DNA from: Planctomycetota bacterium
GTDB lineage: Bacteria > Planctomycetota > Brocadiia > Brocadiales > Bathyanammoxibiaceae
NCBI GenBank assembly: GCA_030598065.1
Contig: JAUVQR010000010.1
Location: 1 to 16,222, forward strand
Direction of reading: 5' to 3'
DNA length: 16,222 nucleotides
Part shown: in pieces, positions 1 to 8,434 of the stretch
Numbering within the stretch: position 1 is the stretch's first letter
How the letters are laid out: each line of letters opens with the position of its first letter
Program-made: the position numbers and the translations under genes
The notes under the pieces: model-generated
What the model was told of the DNA's origin: nothing
Seen by the model: the letters and a program-made list of their open reading frames with translations, nothing else
Databases searched by the model: none

Positions 1-1
1 A

Positions 2-1957
2 CAGGCCGGCCAGGGGGACGACAAGGGAGGAGACAGGCCCGGCAGCCAGGGTGGCGGCCAGGGTGGCGGTGACGAATCGGCGGGCGCCGGAGAGAAGTTG
101 GCCTCGGCCTCAGACGGCGGCGCGGCGCAGGGCAAAGAAGGCTCCTCTGCATCAGGATCAGGATCAGGATCAGGATCAGAATCAGATGGACAAAAGGGGT
201 CTGAATCCGGCGGCTCCGATAAACAAGGCGGAGGACAGGCTGGCAAAGGTAGTGAAGGCGCTGAAGGCGCCGAAGGCGGCAAAGAAGGCCAGGGTGACAA
301 AGAAGGCCAGGGCGCCGATCAGGTAGCCAAGTCTGGCGGTAAGACCGGTCAAGATACGCAAGAGTCTGGCGGCGCTTCCGGTTCACCTGGTTCTAAAGAG
401 GGTGGTGGCCGAGCTATGAATGAAGGTCAGGAAGGCCAGGGAGGCTCCGCATCCGCCTCTACATCTACACAGCCCGGAGACACGAAGACGGCTCAGTCCG
501 CCGGTGAGAAACAAGATGGAGGGCAGCAAGGGAAGGGCGACCAGCAGGGCTCTGCATCTACCTCCACACAAACCGGAGACACGAAGACGGCTCAGTCCGC
601 CGGTGAGGAACAAGGTGGAGGGCAGCAAGGGAAGGGCGACCAGCAGGGCTCCGCATCTACATCTACACAGACCGGGGGCATGAAAACGGCTCAGGCCGCT
701 GGCGATAAGGGCGATTCAGGGGAAGGCGCCAAGAGTCCCAGCATGCAACCCGGCACCGGGTCGGGGGGGGGCGCGGGTAAGGGTGGAAAGGGCGGAAGGA
801 GCGGTCAGGAGTCCGGTAAGAGTATGGCGGAAGGAGCGGGAGCCGGCGATGGCGCCGGAGAGGGCGCCGGAAAGGGCAGTAGTAGTGGGGGCAAACAGGG
901 CGGAGGCGGACAAAAGGAGGCTGGCGGCGAACTCAAAGGCTCTCAGGTGGCGCAGGGTGGCCGTAAGACCGGGGCTGGTGATACCCAGGGGAAGGACCAG
1001 GCGGGAGACAAGAATCAGGAGGGACAGAAGGGACAGGAGGGGCAGGGAGACGCCGGGACGGCCTCTGCCGCGGGAGGCAAGGATTCTCCCGGACCGGGCA
1101 AGGCGGGTGGAGGAGCGGGCAAACCGGGTGAGCAGGGAGGAGGTGCCGGGCAGAGTGGAGACCGGGTCGCAATGAGGTCCAGAGAGACTCCGGGGGAGCG
1201 GTCCGGAGGCACAAGCCAGGGAGGGCCAGTTGATGTCCGGCAACTGAGGAGGGAGATACAGCGCACCGCCAAGAATATTTCTTACGACCTGGAGAGGTTG
1301 GAAAGGGTAGCGCGCGCATATTCCCAGCGGCAGCAACAGCAACCTGCTCAGCAGGGGCAGGGTTCTTCTTCAGGTTCAGGTCCGGGGCGGGATGGGCAGG
1401 AGTCGTCCGGTACGGGACAGTCTGAGGCGGAAGACCGGCAGGGCCAGCAGGAGCAGCAGGGACAGGAGGGACAGGACGAGGGTGAACGATTCTCAGAGAA
1501 AGCCGGCGAGAATGAGGGACAGAAGGATGGAAGTCAGACCGGCGGGGTAGGGCCGGGCGCGCCCTCTTCCGGACGCAAGTTTGGCAGTCAGGGCGGAAAG
1601 GGATCGCAGACCGGAAAGGAAGGCATGTGGGGCGGCCATGAGGGCGGTAGCCAGCCTGGCCCCGGTCTATATTCCAATAGTGAAGAGTACGTGGATACAG
1701 GCGCCGATTCCGACAAGACGTTTGACCTGCGTGTAAGGGGCGATGACATGGATGCCGGTGAGAGCCGCGATGTAGAGAGCAGCGGCACAGAGGTGATAGA
1801 AAGTACAGATATACTCAAAAAGTACGCTCCTACCGTTGGGGTGGACACCGAAGCGAGCTTGAGCAGCGAACAGGCCGAAGACGATGCGATAACAAAGACG
1901 CATATACCGGTGGAGTACGAGTCAATCATAAAAAACATTTACATAGACAAAGAGTGA
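2..1957 (+). CDS. Low-complexity Gly/Gln/Ser/Lys/Glu-rich protein, C-terminal part (5' partial)
   Basis: The reading frame is open from base 2 with no start in its first 32 codons. The TTG at 98 is only an internal possibility, so the gene most likely begins upstream of the window. About 550 of the 651 visible residues are hydrophilic low-complexity sequence dominated by G, Q, S, K, E, D and A; I see no cysteine and almost no hydrophobic stretch. It includes a Gly-Ser hexanucleotide run and a 33-residue tandem repeat. A more ordinary helical segment with many Arg and Glu lies near residues 410-447 (starting VDVRQLRREIQR). The last ~95 residues are normal acidic sequence ending IPVEYESIIKNIYIDKE. 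The stop lies 4 bp before a MoxR gene. Proteins of the DUF4175/TIGR02302 type have N-terminal membrane helices and a long Gln/Gly-rich tail. That family is my best guess by architecture and context only; the diagnostic N-terminus is not visible. Confidence 0.75.
   Translation, partial: QAGQGDDKGGDRPGSQGGGQGGGDESAGAGEKLASASDGGAAQGKEGSSASGSGSGSGSESDGQKGSESGGSDKQGGGQAGKGSEGAEGAEGGKEGQGDKEGQGADQVAKSGGKTGQDTQESGGASGSPGSKEGGGRAMNEGQEGQGGSASASTSTQPGDTKTAQSAGEKQDGGQQGKGDQQGSASTSTQTGDTKTAQSAGEEQGGGQQGKGDQQGSASTSTQTGGMKTAQAAGDKGDSGEGAKSPSMQPGTGSGGGAGKGGKGGRSGQESGKSMAEGAGAGDGAGEGAGKGSSSGGKQGGGGQKEAGGELKGSQVAQGGRKTGAGDTQGKDQAGDKNQEGQKGQEGQGDAGTASAAGGKDSPGPGKAGGGAGKPGEQGGGAGQSGDRVAMRSRETPGERSGGTSQGGPVDVRQLRREIQRTAKNISYDLERLERVARAYSQRQQQQPAQQGQGSSSGSGPGRDGQESSGTGQSEAEDRQGQQEQQGQEGQDEGERFSEKAGENEGQKDGSQTGGVGPGAPSSGRKFGSQGGKGSQTGKEGMWGGHEGGSQPGPGLYSNSEEYVDTGADSDKTFDLRVRGDDMDAGESRDVESSGTEVIESTDILKKYAPTVGVDTEASLSSEQAEDDAITKTHIPVEYESIIKNIYIDKE
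152..187 (+). repeat. Hexanucleotide tandem repeat encoding Ser-Gly
   Basis: TCAGGA occurs four times in perfect tandem (152-175), followed by the degenerate units TCAGAA and TCAGAT. It is in frame and encodes SGSGSGSGSESD. Because the unit is 6 bp, copy-number change would alter length without a frameshift. Confidence 0.85.
443..709 (+). repeat. 99-bp in-frame tandem repeat, about 2.7 copies
   Basis: Three head-to-tail units encode a repeated peptide that begins GSASTSTQ, continues GDTKTAQSAGE and ends GGQQGKGDQQ. Copy 1 is at 443-547 (35 residues, with one extra Ala-Ser pair), copy 2 at 548-646 (33 residues) and partial copy 3 at 647-709, which degenerates after TAQAAGDK. Copies 1 and 2 are nearly identical in DNA, including synonymous positions, which suggests recent duplication by slippage or unequal recombination inside the low-complexity gene. 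Confidence 0.85.
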
Positions 1958-1961
1958 GAAG

Positions 1962-3023
1962 ATGAAACTCAGCCAGACAATGACAAAGGCGAACAGGGCT
2001 ACAAGTGCGGCCGTTGAAGTCAAGGCCTTCAGCAGGGATTTCAGCAACACTGTAGACGAGATGGGCAAGGTGATAGTCGGAAATGAGGAGCTTATCCGGA
2101 ACATACTGATTGCCTTCTTCTGTGGCGGGCACGTGCTTATAGAAGGCCTTCCGGGCCTGGGGAAGACATTACTGGTAAAATCTCTTAATAAGGTTCTCGG
2201 CTTTGAGTTTAAGAGGATACAGTTCACCCCCGACCTTATGCCTGCGGACATAATAGGGACGCAGCTTGTGGTTGAGAGAGAAGACGGACGTAAGGAGTTC
2301 AAATTTGCCAAAGGGCCTATCTTTGCGAACATAATACTGGCGGATGAGATAAACCGTTCTACGCCCAAGACCCAGTCCGCCCTTCTGGAGGCCATGGGCG
2401 AGCACCAGGTGACCGTTGCCGGCACTACTAGTGTGCTGGAGGAGCCTTTTTTCGTGCTTGCGACGCAGAACCCTATTGAGATGGAGGGCACCTATCCCCT
2501 CCCGGAGGCCCAGATGGACAGGTTCTTCTTTAAACTGAACGTACAGTATCCGAGCCATGAAGAACTCAGGGACATACTCAGCCAGACCACTACGAGCGAA
2601 AGCTACGAACTCAGGAGGGTGTTTGCGGAAAGAGAGGCCTTGAAGCGTGTGATGGAAATGCGGCGGCTGGTCCGGGACGTGCTTGTATCGTCGGACGTTC
2701 ATGAGTATATAGTTAACATTGTTATGGCCACGCAGCCGGGTCTCGACGGCAATGTCGCCGGTTTGAGCGACGACATGCGTGAGTACGCGAAAAGATACAT
2801 AAATTACGGTACCAGCCCGAGAGGCGGGCAGGCCATTGTGCTGGCCGCAAAGGCGTCGGCCCTGCTTGATGACAGGATAAGCGTCAGCTTCGAGGACGTT
2901 GACCAGGTTGTCGTCCCGGCCCTGAATCACAGGATTCTTGTCAATTTTGAGGCGGAGGCTGACAACGTGACCACGCGTGACGTCCTCGAGAAGGTAATGG
3001 GCGAATTACGGCATGGGGAGTAG
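1962..3023 (+). CDS. MoxR-type AAA+ ATPase
   Basis: This is a 353-residue cytoplasmic AAA+ ATPase of the MoxR family, whose members act as ATP-driven chaperones or activators for VWA-domain partners. Visible motifs are Walker A GLPGLGKT (residues 62-69), Walker B ILADE (125-129), sensor-1 region LATQNP (166-171), the family hallmark EGTYPLPEAQMDRF around 175-188, and a sensor-2 region SPRGGQAI in the C-terminal lid. Length and motif order are normal for the family. The ATG at 1962 is 4 bp after the stop of the preceding gene, with a modest AAGAG upstream. DUF58 and two VWA genes follow immediately, which is the classic MoxR neighbourhood. I infer that it remodels one or both VWA proteins. The client complex is not known, so I give no gene symbol. 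Confidence 0.96.
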   Translation: MKLSQTMTKANRATSAAVEVKAFSRDFSNTVDEMGKVIVGNEELIRNILIAFFCGGHVLIEGLPGLGKTLLVKSLNKVLGFEFKRIQFTPDLMPADIIGTQLVVEREDGRKEFKFAKGPIFANIILADEINRSTPKTQSALLEAMGEHQVTVAGTTSVLEEPFFVLATQNPIEMEGTYPLPEAQMDRFFFKLNVQYPSHEELRDILSQTTTSESYELRRVFAEREALKRVMEMRRLVRDVLVSSDVHEYIVNIVMATQPGLDGNVAGLSDDMREYAKRYINYGTSPRGGQAIVLAAKASALLDDRISVSFEDVDQVVVPALNHRILVNFEAEADNVTTRDVLEKVMGELRHGE

Positions 3024-3028
3024 CGGTT

Positions 3029-3949
3029 ATGCTGCGAGATATATTTAGGCCGGGTTTCCTGCGAAGGCTGGAGTTTCTGAAAATAGACGTTAGGAGAGTT
3101 CACCTTTCCGCCAGAAAGGGCGGGTATGAGTCGGCGAACAAGAAGGGCACCAGCCTGGAGTTTGCCGATTACCAGGCGTACAACCCCGGTGACGACTTCA
3201 GGTATATAGACTGGAATCTTTACGGCAGGCTGAACAAGCTGCTTGTAAAGACGTTTAAGGAGGAAGTGGAGCTATCGGTCCACGTGCTTTTGGACACCAG
3301 CCTGTCCATGCTTTACCCGGAGGGTGACAAGAAGTACGAGTATTCTAAGAAGATAGCGCTGGCCCTTGCCTACATAGGGCTTTCCAGCCAGAACAGCGTG
3401 CGAGTCGCCGCCATAAACGACTCGTTACCGGAAGACACCGGGAGGTATATTATCAGGCAGACGCCGTTTTTCTACAAGTTGAATGGGATTTTCAGGATAA
3501 AGGACTTTCTAGACGGGATTCACCCCGGCGGTGAGGCGGACCTGCAGGGGTTTCTGTCGAGATACGTATACGAGAACAGGGGCAAGGGTGGGTCCGTTAT
3601 TATAATATCCGATTTTATGGTGCCGCCGTCTTCATACAAGACAGCCATCGATTTACTCAGATTCAAGAACTACGACGTAAAGGTCATACAGGTGCTGGGC
3701 GCCGACGAACTGGACCCGTTCAAGAACCTTAGCAGCGGTGAAATAATAGACGTGGAGACACAGGAACGCAAGGTGGTGAACGTCACCGGCGCCGTAAAGA
3801 AGAAATACCACAAGCTGCTGAGTGAACATAACACGGAACTGAGAAACTATTGCAGGGCAAACAAGATGGCCTACATATTGGCCAGGACGGATATGGAAAT
3901 AGAGGATCTTATCCTGAGGGAGTTTCCCAGGATAGGGTTTGTAAGGTGA
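3029..3949 (+). CDS. DUF58 domain protein (VWA-like)
   Basis: This 306-residue protein carries the DUF58 signature YNPGDDFRYIDW at residues 51-62. It is followed by a VWA-like fold with a metal-ion-dependent adhesion site DTSLSM (89-94; D89, S91, S93). A strand-rich segment with IIISDF near the middle would supply the later acidic MIDAS position. No signal peptide or membrane helix is visible, so it is probably cytoplasmic or peripheral, unlike some DUF58 proteins that have N-terminal helices. The ATG at 3029 has a strong GGGGAG ribosome-binding site 8 bp upstream that overlaps the end of the MoxR gene. DUF58 proteins almost always accompany MoxR ATPases. The biochemical role is unknown; scaffold or adaptor to the membrane VWA proteins is inference. 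Confidence 0.94.
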   Translation: MLRDIFRPGFLRRLEFLKIDVRRVHLSARKGGYESANKKGTSLEFADYQAYNPGDDFRYIDWNLYGRLNKLLVKTFKEEVELSVHVLLDTSLSMLYPEGDKKYEYSKKIALALAYIGLSSQNSVRVAAINDSLPEDTGRYIIRQTPFFYKLNGIFRIKDFLDGIHPGGEADLQGFLSRYVYENRGKGGSVIIISDFMVPPSSYKTAIDLLRFKNYDVKVIQVLGADELDPFKNLSSGEIIDVETQERKVVNVTGAVKKKYHKLLSEHNTELRNYCRANKMAYILARTDMEIEDLILREFPRIGFVR

Positions 3950-3956
3950 CCGCCCA

Positions 3957-5831
3957 ATGGGAATACTGAACCCTCTCGCGCTGGCTTATTTGCCGGTAGT
4001 CGGTCTGTTGGTCCTTATCTACCTGTTTCGCAAGAAACGCAAGATGATTCCCGTACCCAGTTTTATACCCTGGAGGGGGATGAGACAGGATACCGTGCGA
4101 AGCAAGGCGTTCCTTGCGGACATCCTGTTTTTCCTGCAACTTATAGCCCTTCTACTTCTCGTTTTCTTCCTAACTCGCCCGTACCTTCCGTCCTTTACCA
4201 GCGGCGTGATAGGCAGAGACATAATCGTTTTGCTGGACACCTCCGCTAGTATGCAGACGCAAGAGGGCGAGCGTACCCGTTTTCAGATGGCCCAGGAGCA
4301 GGTGCTAGAGCTGGTGGACGGTATGGGCATTGGTGACAGCATGCAGATAATCACCATTCACACTAGACCGCACATACTGAACGATTTCTCCAGCAACAAG
4401 GAGGAGTTGCGCGAACTCGTCCGGGGTCTTAAATCCGTTGACAGCGGCACCAATCTGGACGAAGGGCTCAGCCTTACCGTGTCTTTGCTGGGTCACACGG
4501 ACAGGGGCGAGCTGCACGTCTTTACTGACACGGAAAGGCCGGGCGGCATGGGCAGTAACGTGAGATTCGTAAATCTTGCCGAATCGTCAAGAGGCAACCT
4601 TGCCATAACCGGCCTGGACGTCTACCAGGACATGTTCAAGGAGTACAGGGAGAGAGAGGCATACGTTACCGTTGAAAACTTTTCCGAAAATCCAAAAACG
4701 GTCCTCATCAAGTCTTACCTTAACCGGTTACCTTTGGAAGAGCAGGTCGCAGAGCTTCTTCCCGGGGAAGAGAAGACCATAAGAATCAGGGGTATCAGGG
4801 GGCCCGGTCTCTTGAAGGTTGAACTGGAGCCCGGCGACGCACTCGGTGTAGATAACAGCGCCTACGCCATCATCAAGCACAAGAAAACGCTGCGCGCCCT
4901 GGTGGTGGCTGAGGAGCGGCTGTTTGTCGAGGAGCTTAGAAGGATTGAAAATGCAACGCAGCAGGTAGAGTTTACCGTGATACAGCCGGGTTCATACGGG
5001 CCCGGGGAGACGAAAGATTACGACATGGTGATATTCCATCAGTATGTTCCCAGGGAGCTTCCGGATAAAAACGCCCTCTTCATTTTTCCCGACAAAGACA
5101 ATACCGCCTTTCCCGTGGTGGACTGGGTGAGGGGTGCAAGCTTTATCGACTGGGACAGCTCAAGCCCTATAATGAAGCACCTTGATTACATGGATGACAT
5201 TTGGATATACAAAGCGCTTTACCTGGTGCCTGATAAGGGCCTTGAGCCGCTTATAATGGCGGCGGGCACTGAAGAGGATTTTCCGGTGGCCCTTGCGGGC
5301 ACTACTGAGGGAAAGAAGGTGGTGGTTTTGGGCTTTGACGTGGCCGATTTTAACCTGTCAAAGGCAAAGAGCGTGCCCATACTAATCATGCTTCTCAATA
5401 TCATACAATGGCTGAATCCGTACGGCGCGGAGACGTATCAGATAATGACCGGAGAACCCTTCGAGGTGAACCTGGAGGACCGGGGCGGGGCGAGAGAGGT
5501 TACACTGGTGATGCCGGACGGAAAGACCTTGAGCCTGAACACCGCGGAGAATCCGCTCAGGGTAACTGATACTTACCTTAAGGGAGAATACGTCTTGAAA
5601 GACGGTGAAAATGAGACGAGGTTTGTTGCCAATTTGTTCAACGTGAAGGAGTCGGACATCAGGGCCATAATTTCGTCTCAGGAAGGTGAGGACTTTGAAG
5701 AAGCTATGGCGTCTACGTACGTGAAAGAGAAACAGCTGGACCTGGGCCGTTACATCCTTGCCTTCGTGGCCCTGCTGCTTCTTGCCGAATGGATTTTTTA
5801 CTGCCTTAGAGCCCGGACGATGGTGGCCTAG
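3957..5831 (+). CDS. BatA-like membrane protein with VWA domain
   Basis: This 624-residue membrane protein starts with an aerotolerance-regulator (BatA) N-terminal type region: a helix at about residues 8-24, a basic loop RKKRK, and a second helix at about 54-73. A VWA domain follows with MIDAS DTSASM (94-99; D94, S96, S98), a Thr in SGTNLDEG (T165) and an Asp in FTDTE (D191), so all metal-coordinating positions look intact. A long beta-rich middle region follows, and a final membrane helix (about 597-614) lies just before a basic tail. The expected topology places the large loop on the outer face of the membrane, anchored at both ends. It begins 7 bp after the DUF58 stop and ends 5 bp before the next VWA gene. 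Bat-type proteins are linked to oxygen or stress tolerance in other bacteria; the role here is unproven. Confidence 0.92.
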   Translation: MGILNPLALAYLPVVGLLVLIYLFRKKRKMIPVPSFIPWRGMRQDTVRSKAFLADILFFLQLIALLLLVFFLTRPYLPSFTSGVIGRDIIVLLDTSASMQTQEGERTRFQMAQEQVLELVDGMGIGDSMQIITIHTRPHILNDFSSNKEELRELVRGLKSVDSGTNLDEGLSLTVSLLGHTDRGELHVFTDTERPGGMGSNVRFVNLAESSRGNLAITGLDVYQDMFKEYREREAYVTVENFSENPKTVLIKSYLNRLPLEEQVAELLPGEEKTIRIRGIRGPGLLKVELEPGDALGVDNSAYAIIKHKKTLRALVVAEERLFVEELRRIENATQQVEFTVIQPGSYGPGETKDYDMVIFHQYVPRELPDKNALFIFPDKDNTAFPVVDWVRGASFIDWDSSSPIMKHLDYMDDIWIYKALYLVPDKGLEPLIMAAGTEEDFPVALAGTTEGKKVVVLGFDVADFNLSKAKSVPILIMLLNIIQWLNPYGAETYQIMTGEPFEVNLEDRGGAREVTLVMPDGKTLSLNTAENPLRVTDTYLKGEYVLKDGENETRFVANLFNVKESDIRAIISSQEGEDFEEAMASTYVKEKQLDLGRYILAFVALLLLAEWIFYCLRARTMVA

Positions 5832-5836
5832 AGATA

Positions 5837-8431
5837 ATGGACATACGATTTGAATATCCCATATTTCTCAAGCTTCTGTTCTTCCTTCCCATAATCTGGG
5901 GGCTGACATTCCTGGCGTTCCGCAGGTTGCCGCTGTGGCGTATACTCCTTTCGGGTTTACTGCGGTGTCTTGTACTGGCCCTGATTATACTGGCTCTGGC
6001 GGGAATACACCGGGTAGAAGAGAAACCAAGTGACCTTGCGGTTGTGTTTGTGGTGGACGTGACGGACAGCGTGCACCAGGAAAACAAGGCGTGGATAAAC
6101 GATTACATTAAAGAGGTGGACGAGAAACTTGACGACAACGTGAAGCGTGGTATGGTTGTTTTTGGCACGGATGCGCAGGTGGTTTCACCTATGGGCAACA
6201 GGCTGGACGTGGAAGACGTTGAGTGGGAACTCGACACGACACGCACCAACGTCGCCGGCGGGATGCTGTCCTCCATCAAGCTCCTTCCGGAGAGGAGCGT
6301 CAAAAGGATAGTGCTTCTGACAGACGGCAATGAGAACCTGGGCAAGAGCCTGCTGGCCTCGTCTATCCTTGAGCAAGAGGACGTCAAGGTCTATACCGTT
6401 GAGTTGCCTCCTCCGCCGGCCGTAAGAGAGGTGTTGGTAAAGAAGCTGCTGGTCCCTCAGGATGTCAACTACGGAGAGATGTTTGACGTTCGAGTAACCG
6501 TTGAGAACAAGAATGAATACCCGGTGAAAGGGAGTGTAACCCTGTTTGAAGGCGATGAGATTCTTAACAGATGGGACGTTGAGCTTCCGAGGGGGCTCAG
6601 CGTCTTTGAAGTGCCGTACAGGGGTGACGAAAAAGGTTTCATAGAATTTCACGCCGACATAGATGTGGAGACCGAGAGCGACACCAACAGCGAGAATAAT
6701 CACGGCCAGGCGGCGGTCAACGTGGAAGGCAAACCCCGCATACTCTATGTCCGTGGGGACCTGGGCAAGAGGCCGTTCCTGGTTGACGCGATGGAGCAAA
6801 AGGACGTGGTGGTCGATGCGGTGGGAGTGGACGGCATACCGAAGACCCTGAACGAGATGCGTGAGTACGAGAGCATCGTCTTCTCCAACGTGCCGGCCTC
6901 CGCCGTGAGCAGGGGGCAGATGGACGCGCTAAAGAGCTACGTCGGGGACTTTGGCGGAGGTTTTATTATGGTCGGCGGCGTGCACAGTTACGCCCAGGGA
7001 GGTTACGCAAACACGCCGATAGAAGAGATACTGCCCATTGACGTGATTTACGGAAAACCTTTCAAGGAGAAGAAACCGAAGAGGGCGTCCATAATGCTTC
7101 TTGTCGACAAATCCGGGAGCATGACCGGCAAGAAGATATTTGCCACAAAAAAAGCGACTATAGCGCTGCTTAAACAACTGAAGGAGGGCGATCAGTTTGG
7201 GATGATTGCCTTTGACGTGATACCTTACGTCATAATGGAGTTGGGTCCTGTCGGGAACGTGTCAGGGAAAGACCTGTTGGGAAAGCTGACCAGCCTGAGC
7301 GCCGGCGGCGGTACGGACATATTCCCTGCCATGAAAGAGGCGTATAACAGGCTCTCGCGTACCGGCGCGAAGGTCAACCACGTCGTGCTTCTTTCAGACG
7401 GCAACACAAGGTCCATCTATTACAGCTATGAGGCGTTGATGGATAAGTTCAAGAAGGCCAATATATCGATCTCTACGATTGCGATAGGCGGCTGGCTGGT
7501 AAACACCCGGCTGCTGAAGGACATATCCACGAGGACGGGCGGCCAGTTTTATCGTCTGAGGGATATTGATGAACTGCCAAGACTTGTCGTAATGGATGCG
7601 GATGCCGCCCTGACCAGGGCTGATTTTCATGAGGAATATTTTGTACCCCGTCTTGATACGTCGAGTGAGATACTGAAGGGGTTCTCGCAGGAACAGGTGC
7701 CGCCGCTTAAGGGCTATTCGCTGACAAGGGCAAAGGCCAGGGCGGACGTGCCGTTGTTGACGGAGATAAGGGGCAAGCCCGACCCCATCCTTGCGAACTG
7801 GCGCTACGGACTTGGAAAGGTGGTGGCCTATACCTCGGACGCCGAGGCCCGTTGGTCGTCAAGGTGGGTAAACTGGGCAAAGTACAACAAGTTCTGGTCT
7901 CAGACCGTGCGTTGGTCCATGAGGGATAAGCCCAAGGGGAGTTACTCCGTAAGGGTGGAGGAGGATGACGGAAAACGCGTGCTTGTGATAGAATCAGGGG
8001 GGGAATGGAAGGAGAACGCGCAATTAAAGGCGCGTATAATCTCCCGGGATTCCGAGGTACAGGAACTGAATCTCAGGCAGATTGCGCCCAAGAGGTATAC
8101 GGCGTCTTTGGAAGGCCTGAAAGCCGGACCCTACGAGATAGATTTCGCCCGCGTTGAAGGTAACGGGGTTGTAAGCCGCATGACGAAAGGTGTACTGGTG
8201 CCGCCGGAAGGGAAGACGATAGCGGTTGAAGACGTGACCCGTGGGAATAACGTCGGGTTGCTTAAACTGATAGCACAAAGGACAAATGGCGAATTTAACC
8301 CGGATATTGAGACCATTACCTTAAACACTGAAATAATACTGTTGACGGAAGACCTTTCTAAGTGGTTGATTCCCATAGCCATGGGACTTTTACTCGCGGA
8401 TATTGCTGTTAGAAGGATAGGTATCGTTTAG
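5837..8431 (+). CDS. Membrane protein with two VWA domains and a GATase1-like domain
   Basis: The protein is 864 residues long. Two N-terminal membrane helices (about 10-28 and 36-56) precede a first VWA domain with the MIDAS variant DVTDS (D74, T76, S78), later TNVAGG and LLTDGNEN. A beta-sandwich-like stretch follows. A glutamine-amidotransferase-like domain (about 300-400) contains GGGFIMVGGVHSY, where the catalytic Cys of true amidotransferases is absent. A second VWA domain has a canonical MIDAS DKSGSM (D424, S426, S428), GGGTDIFP and LLSDGNT. A mixed region and a final helix (LIPIAMGLLLADI) end the protein. This architecture is familiar from planctomycete-type VWA proteins next to MoxR. 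It starts 5 bp after the BatA-like gene and is followed 3 bp later by a PDZ gene. It is likely an envelope scaffold rather than an enzyme; the partners are unknown. Confidence 0.92.
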   Translation: MDIRFEYPIFLKLLFFLPIIWGLTFLAFRRLPLWRILLSGLLRCLVLALIILALAGIHRVEEKPSDLAVVFVVDVTDSVHQENKAWINDYIKEVDEKLDDNVKRGMVVFGTDAQVVSPMGNRLDVEDVEWELDTTRTNVAGGMLSSIKLLPERSVKRIVLLTDGNENLGKSLLASSILEQEDVKVYTVELPPPPAVREVLVKKLLVPQDVNYGEMFDVRVTVENKNEYPVKGSVTLFEGDEILNRWDVELPRGLSVFEVPYRGDEKGFIEFHADIDVETESDTNSENNHGQAAVNVEGKPRILYVRGDLGKRPFLVDAMEQKDVVVDAVGVDGIPKTLNEMREYESIVFSNVPASAVSRGQMDALKSYVGDFGGGFIMVGGVHSYAQGGYANTPIEEILPIDVIYGKPFKEKKPKRASIMLLVDKSGSMTGKKIFATKKATIALLKQLKEGDQFGMIAFDVIPYVIMELGPVGNVSGKDLLGKLTSLSAGGGTDIFPAMKEAYNRLSRTGAKVNHVVLLSDGNTRSIYYSYEALMDKFKKANISISTIAIGGWLVNTRLLKDISTRTGGQFYRLRDIDELPRLVVMDADAALTRADFHEEYFVPRLDTSSEILKGFSQEQVPPLKGYSLTRAKARADVPLLTEIRGKPDPILANWRYGLGKVVAYTSDAEARWSSRWVNWAKYNKFWSQTVRWSMRDKPKGSYSVRVEEDDGKRVLVIESGGEWKENAQLKARIISRDSEVQELNLRQIAPKRYTASLEGLKAGPYEIDFARVEGNGVVSRMTKGVLVPPEGKTIAVEDVTRGNNVGLLKLIAQRTNGEFNPDIETITLNTEIILLTEDLSKWLIPIAMGLLLADIAVRRIGIV

Positions 8432-8434
8432 AAT

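Noticed and set aside
152..709. CRISPR-like array in the repeated region
   Set aside because: The repeats are in-frame coding units placed head to tail without unique spacers of constant length.
716..1342. Long open frame on the - strand within the low-complexity gene (208 codons)
   Set aside because: It is a shadow of the GC-rich repetitive + strand gene; its translation is Leu/Pro/Ser-rich without recognisable domains and it has no neighbouring operon partner on that strand.
2169..2930. A 253-codon frame on the - strand opposite the MoxR gene
   Set aside because: The + strand frame carries every AAA+ motif in order; the antisense frame has no family features.
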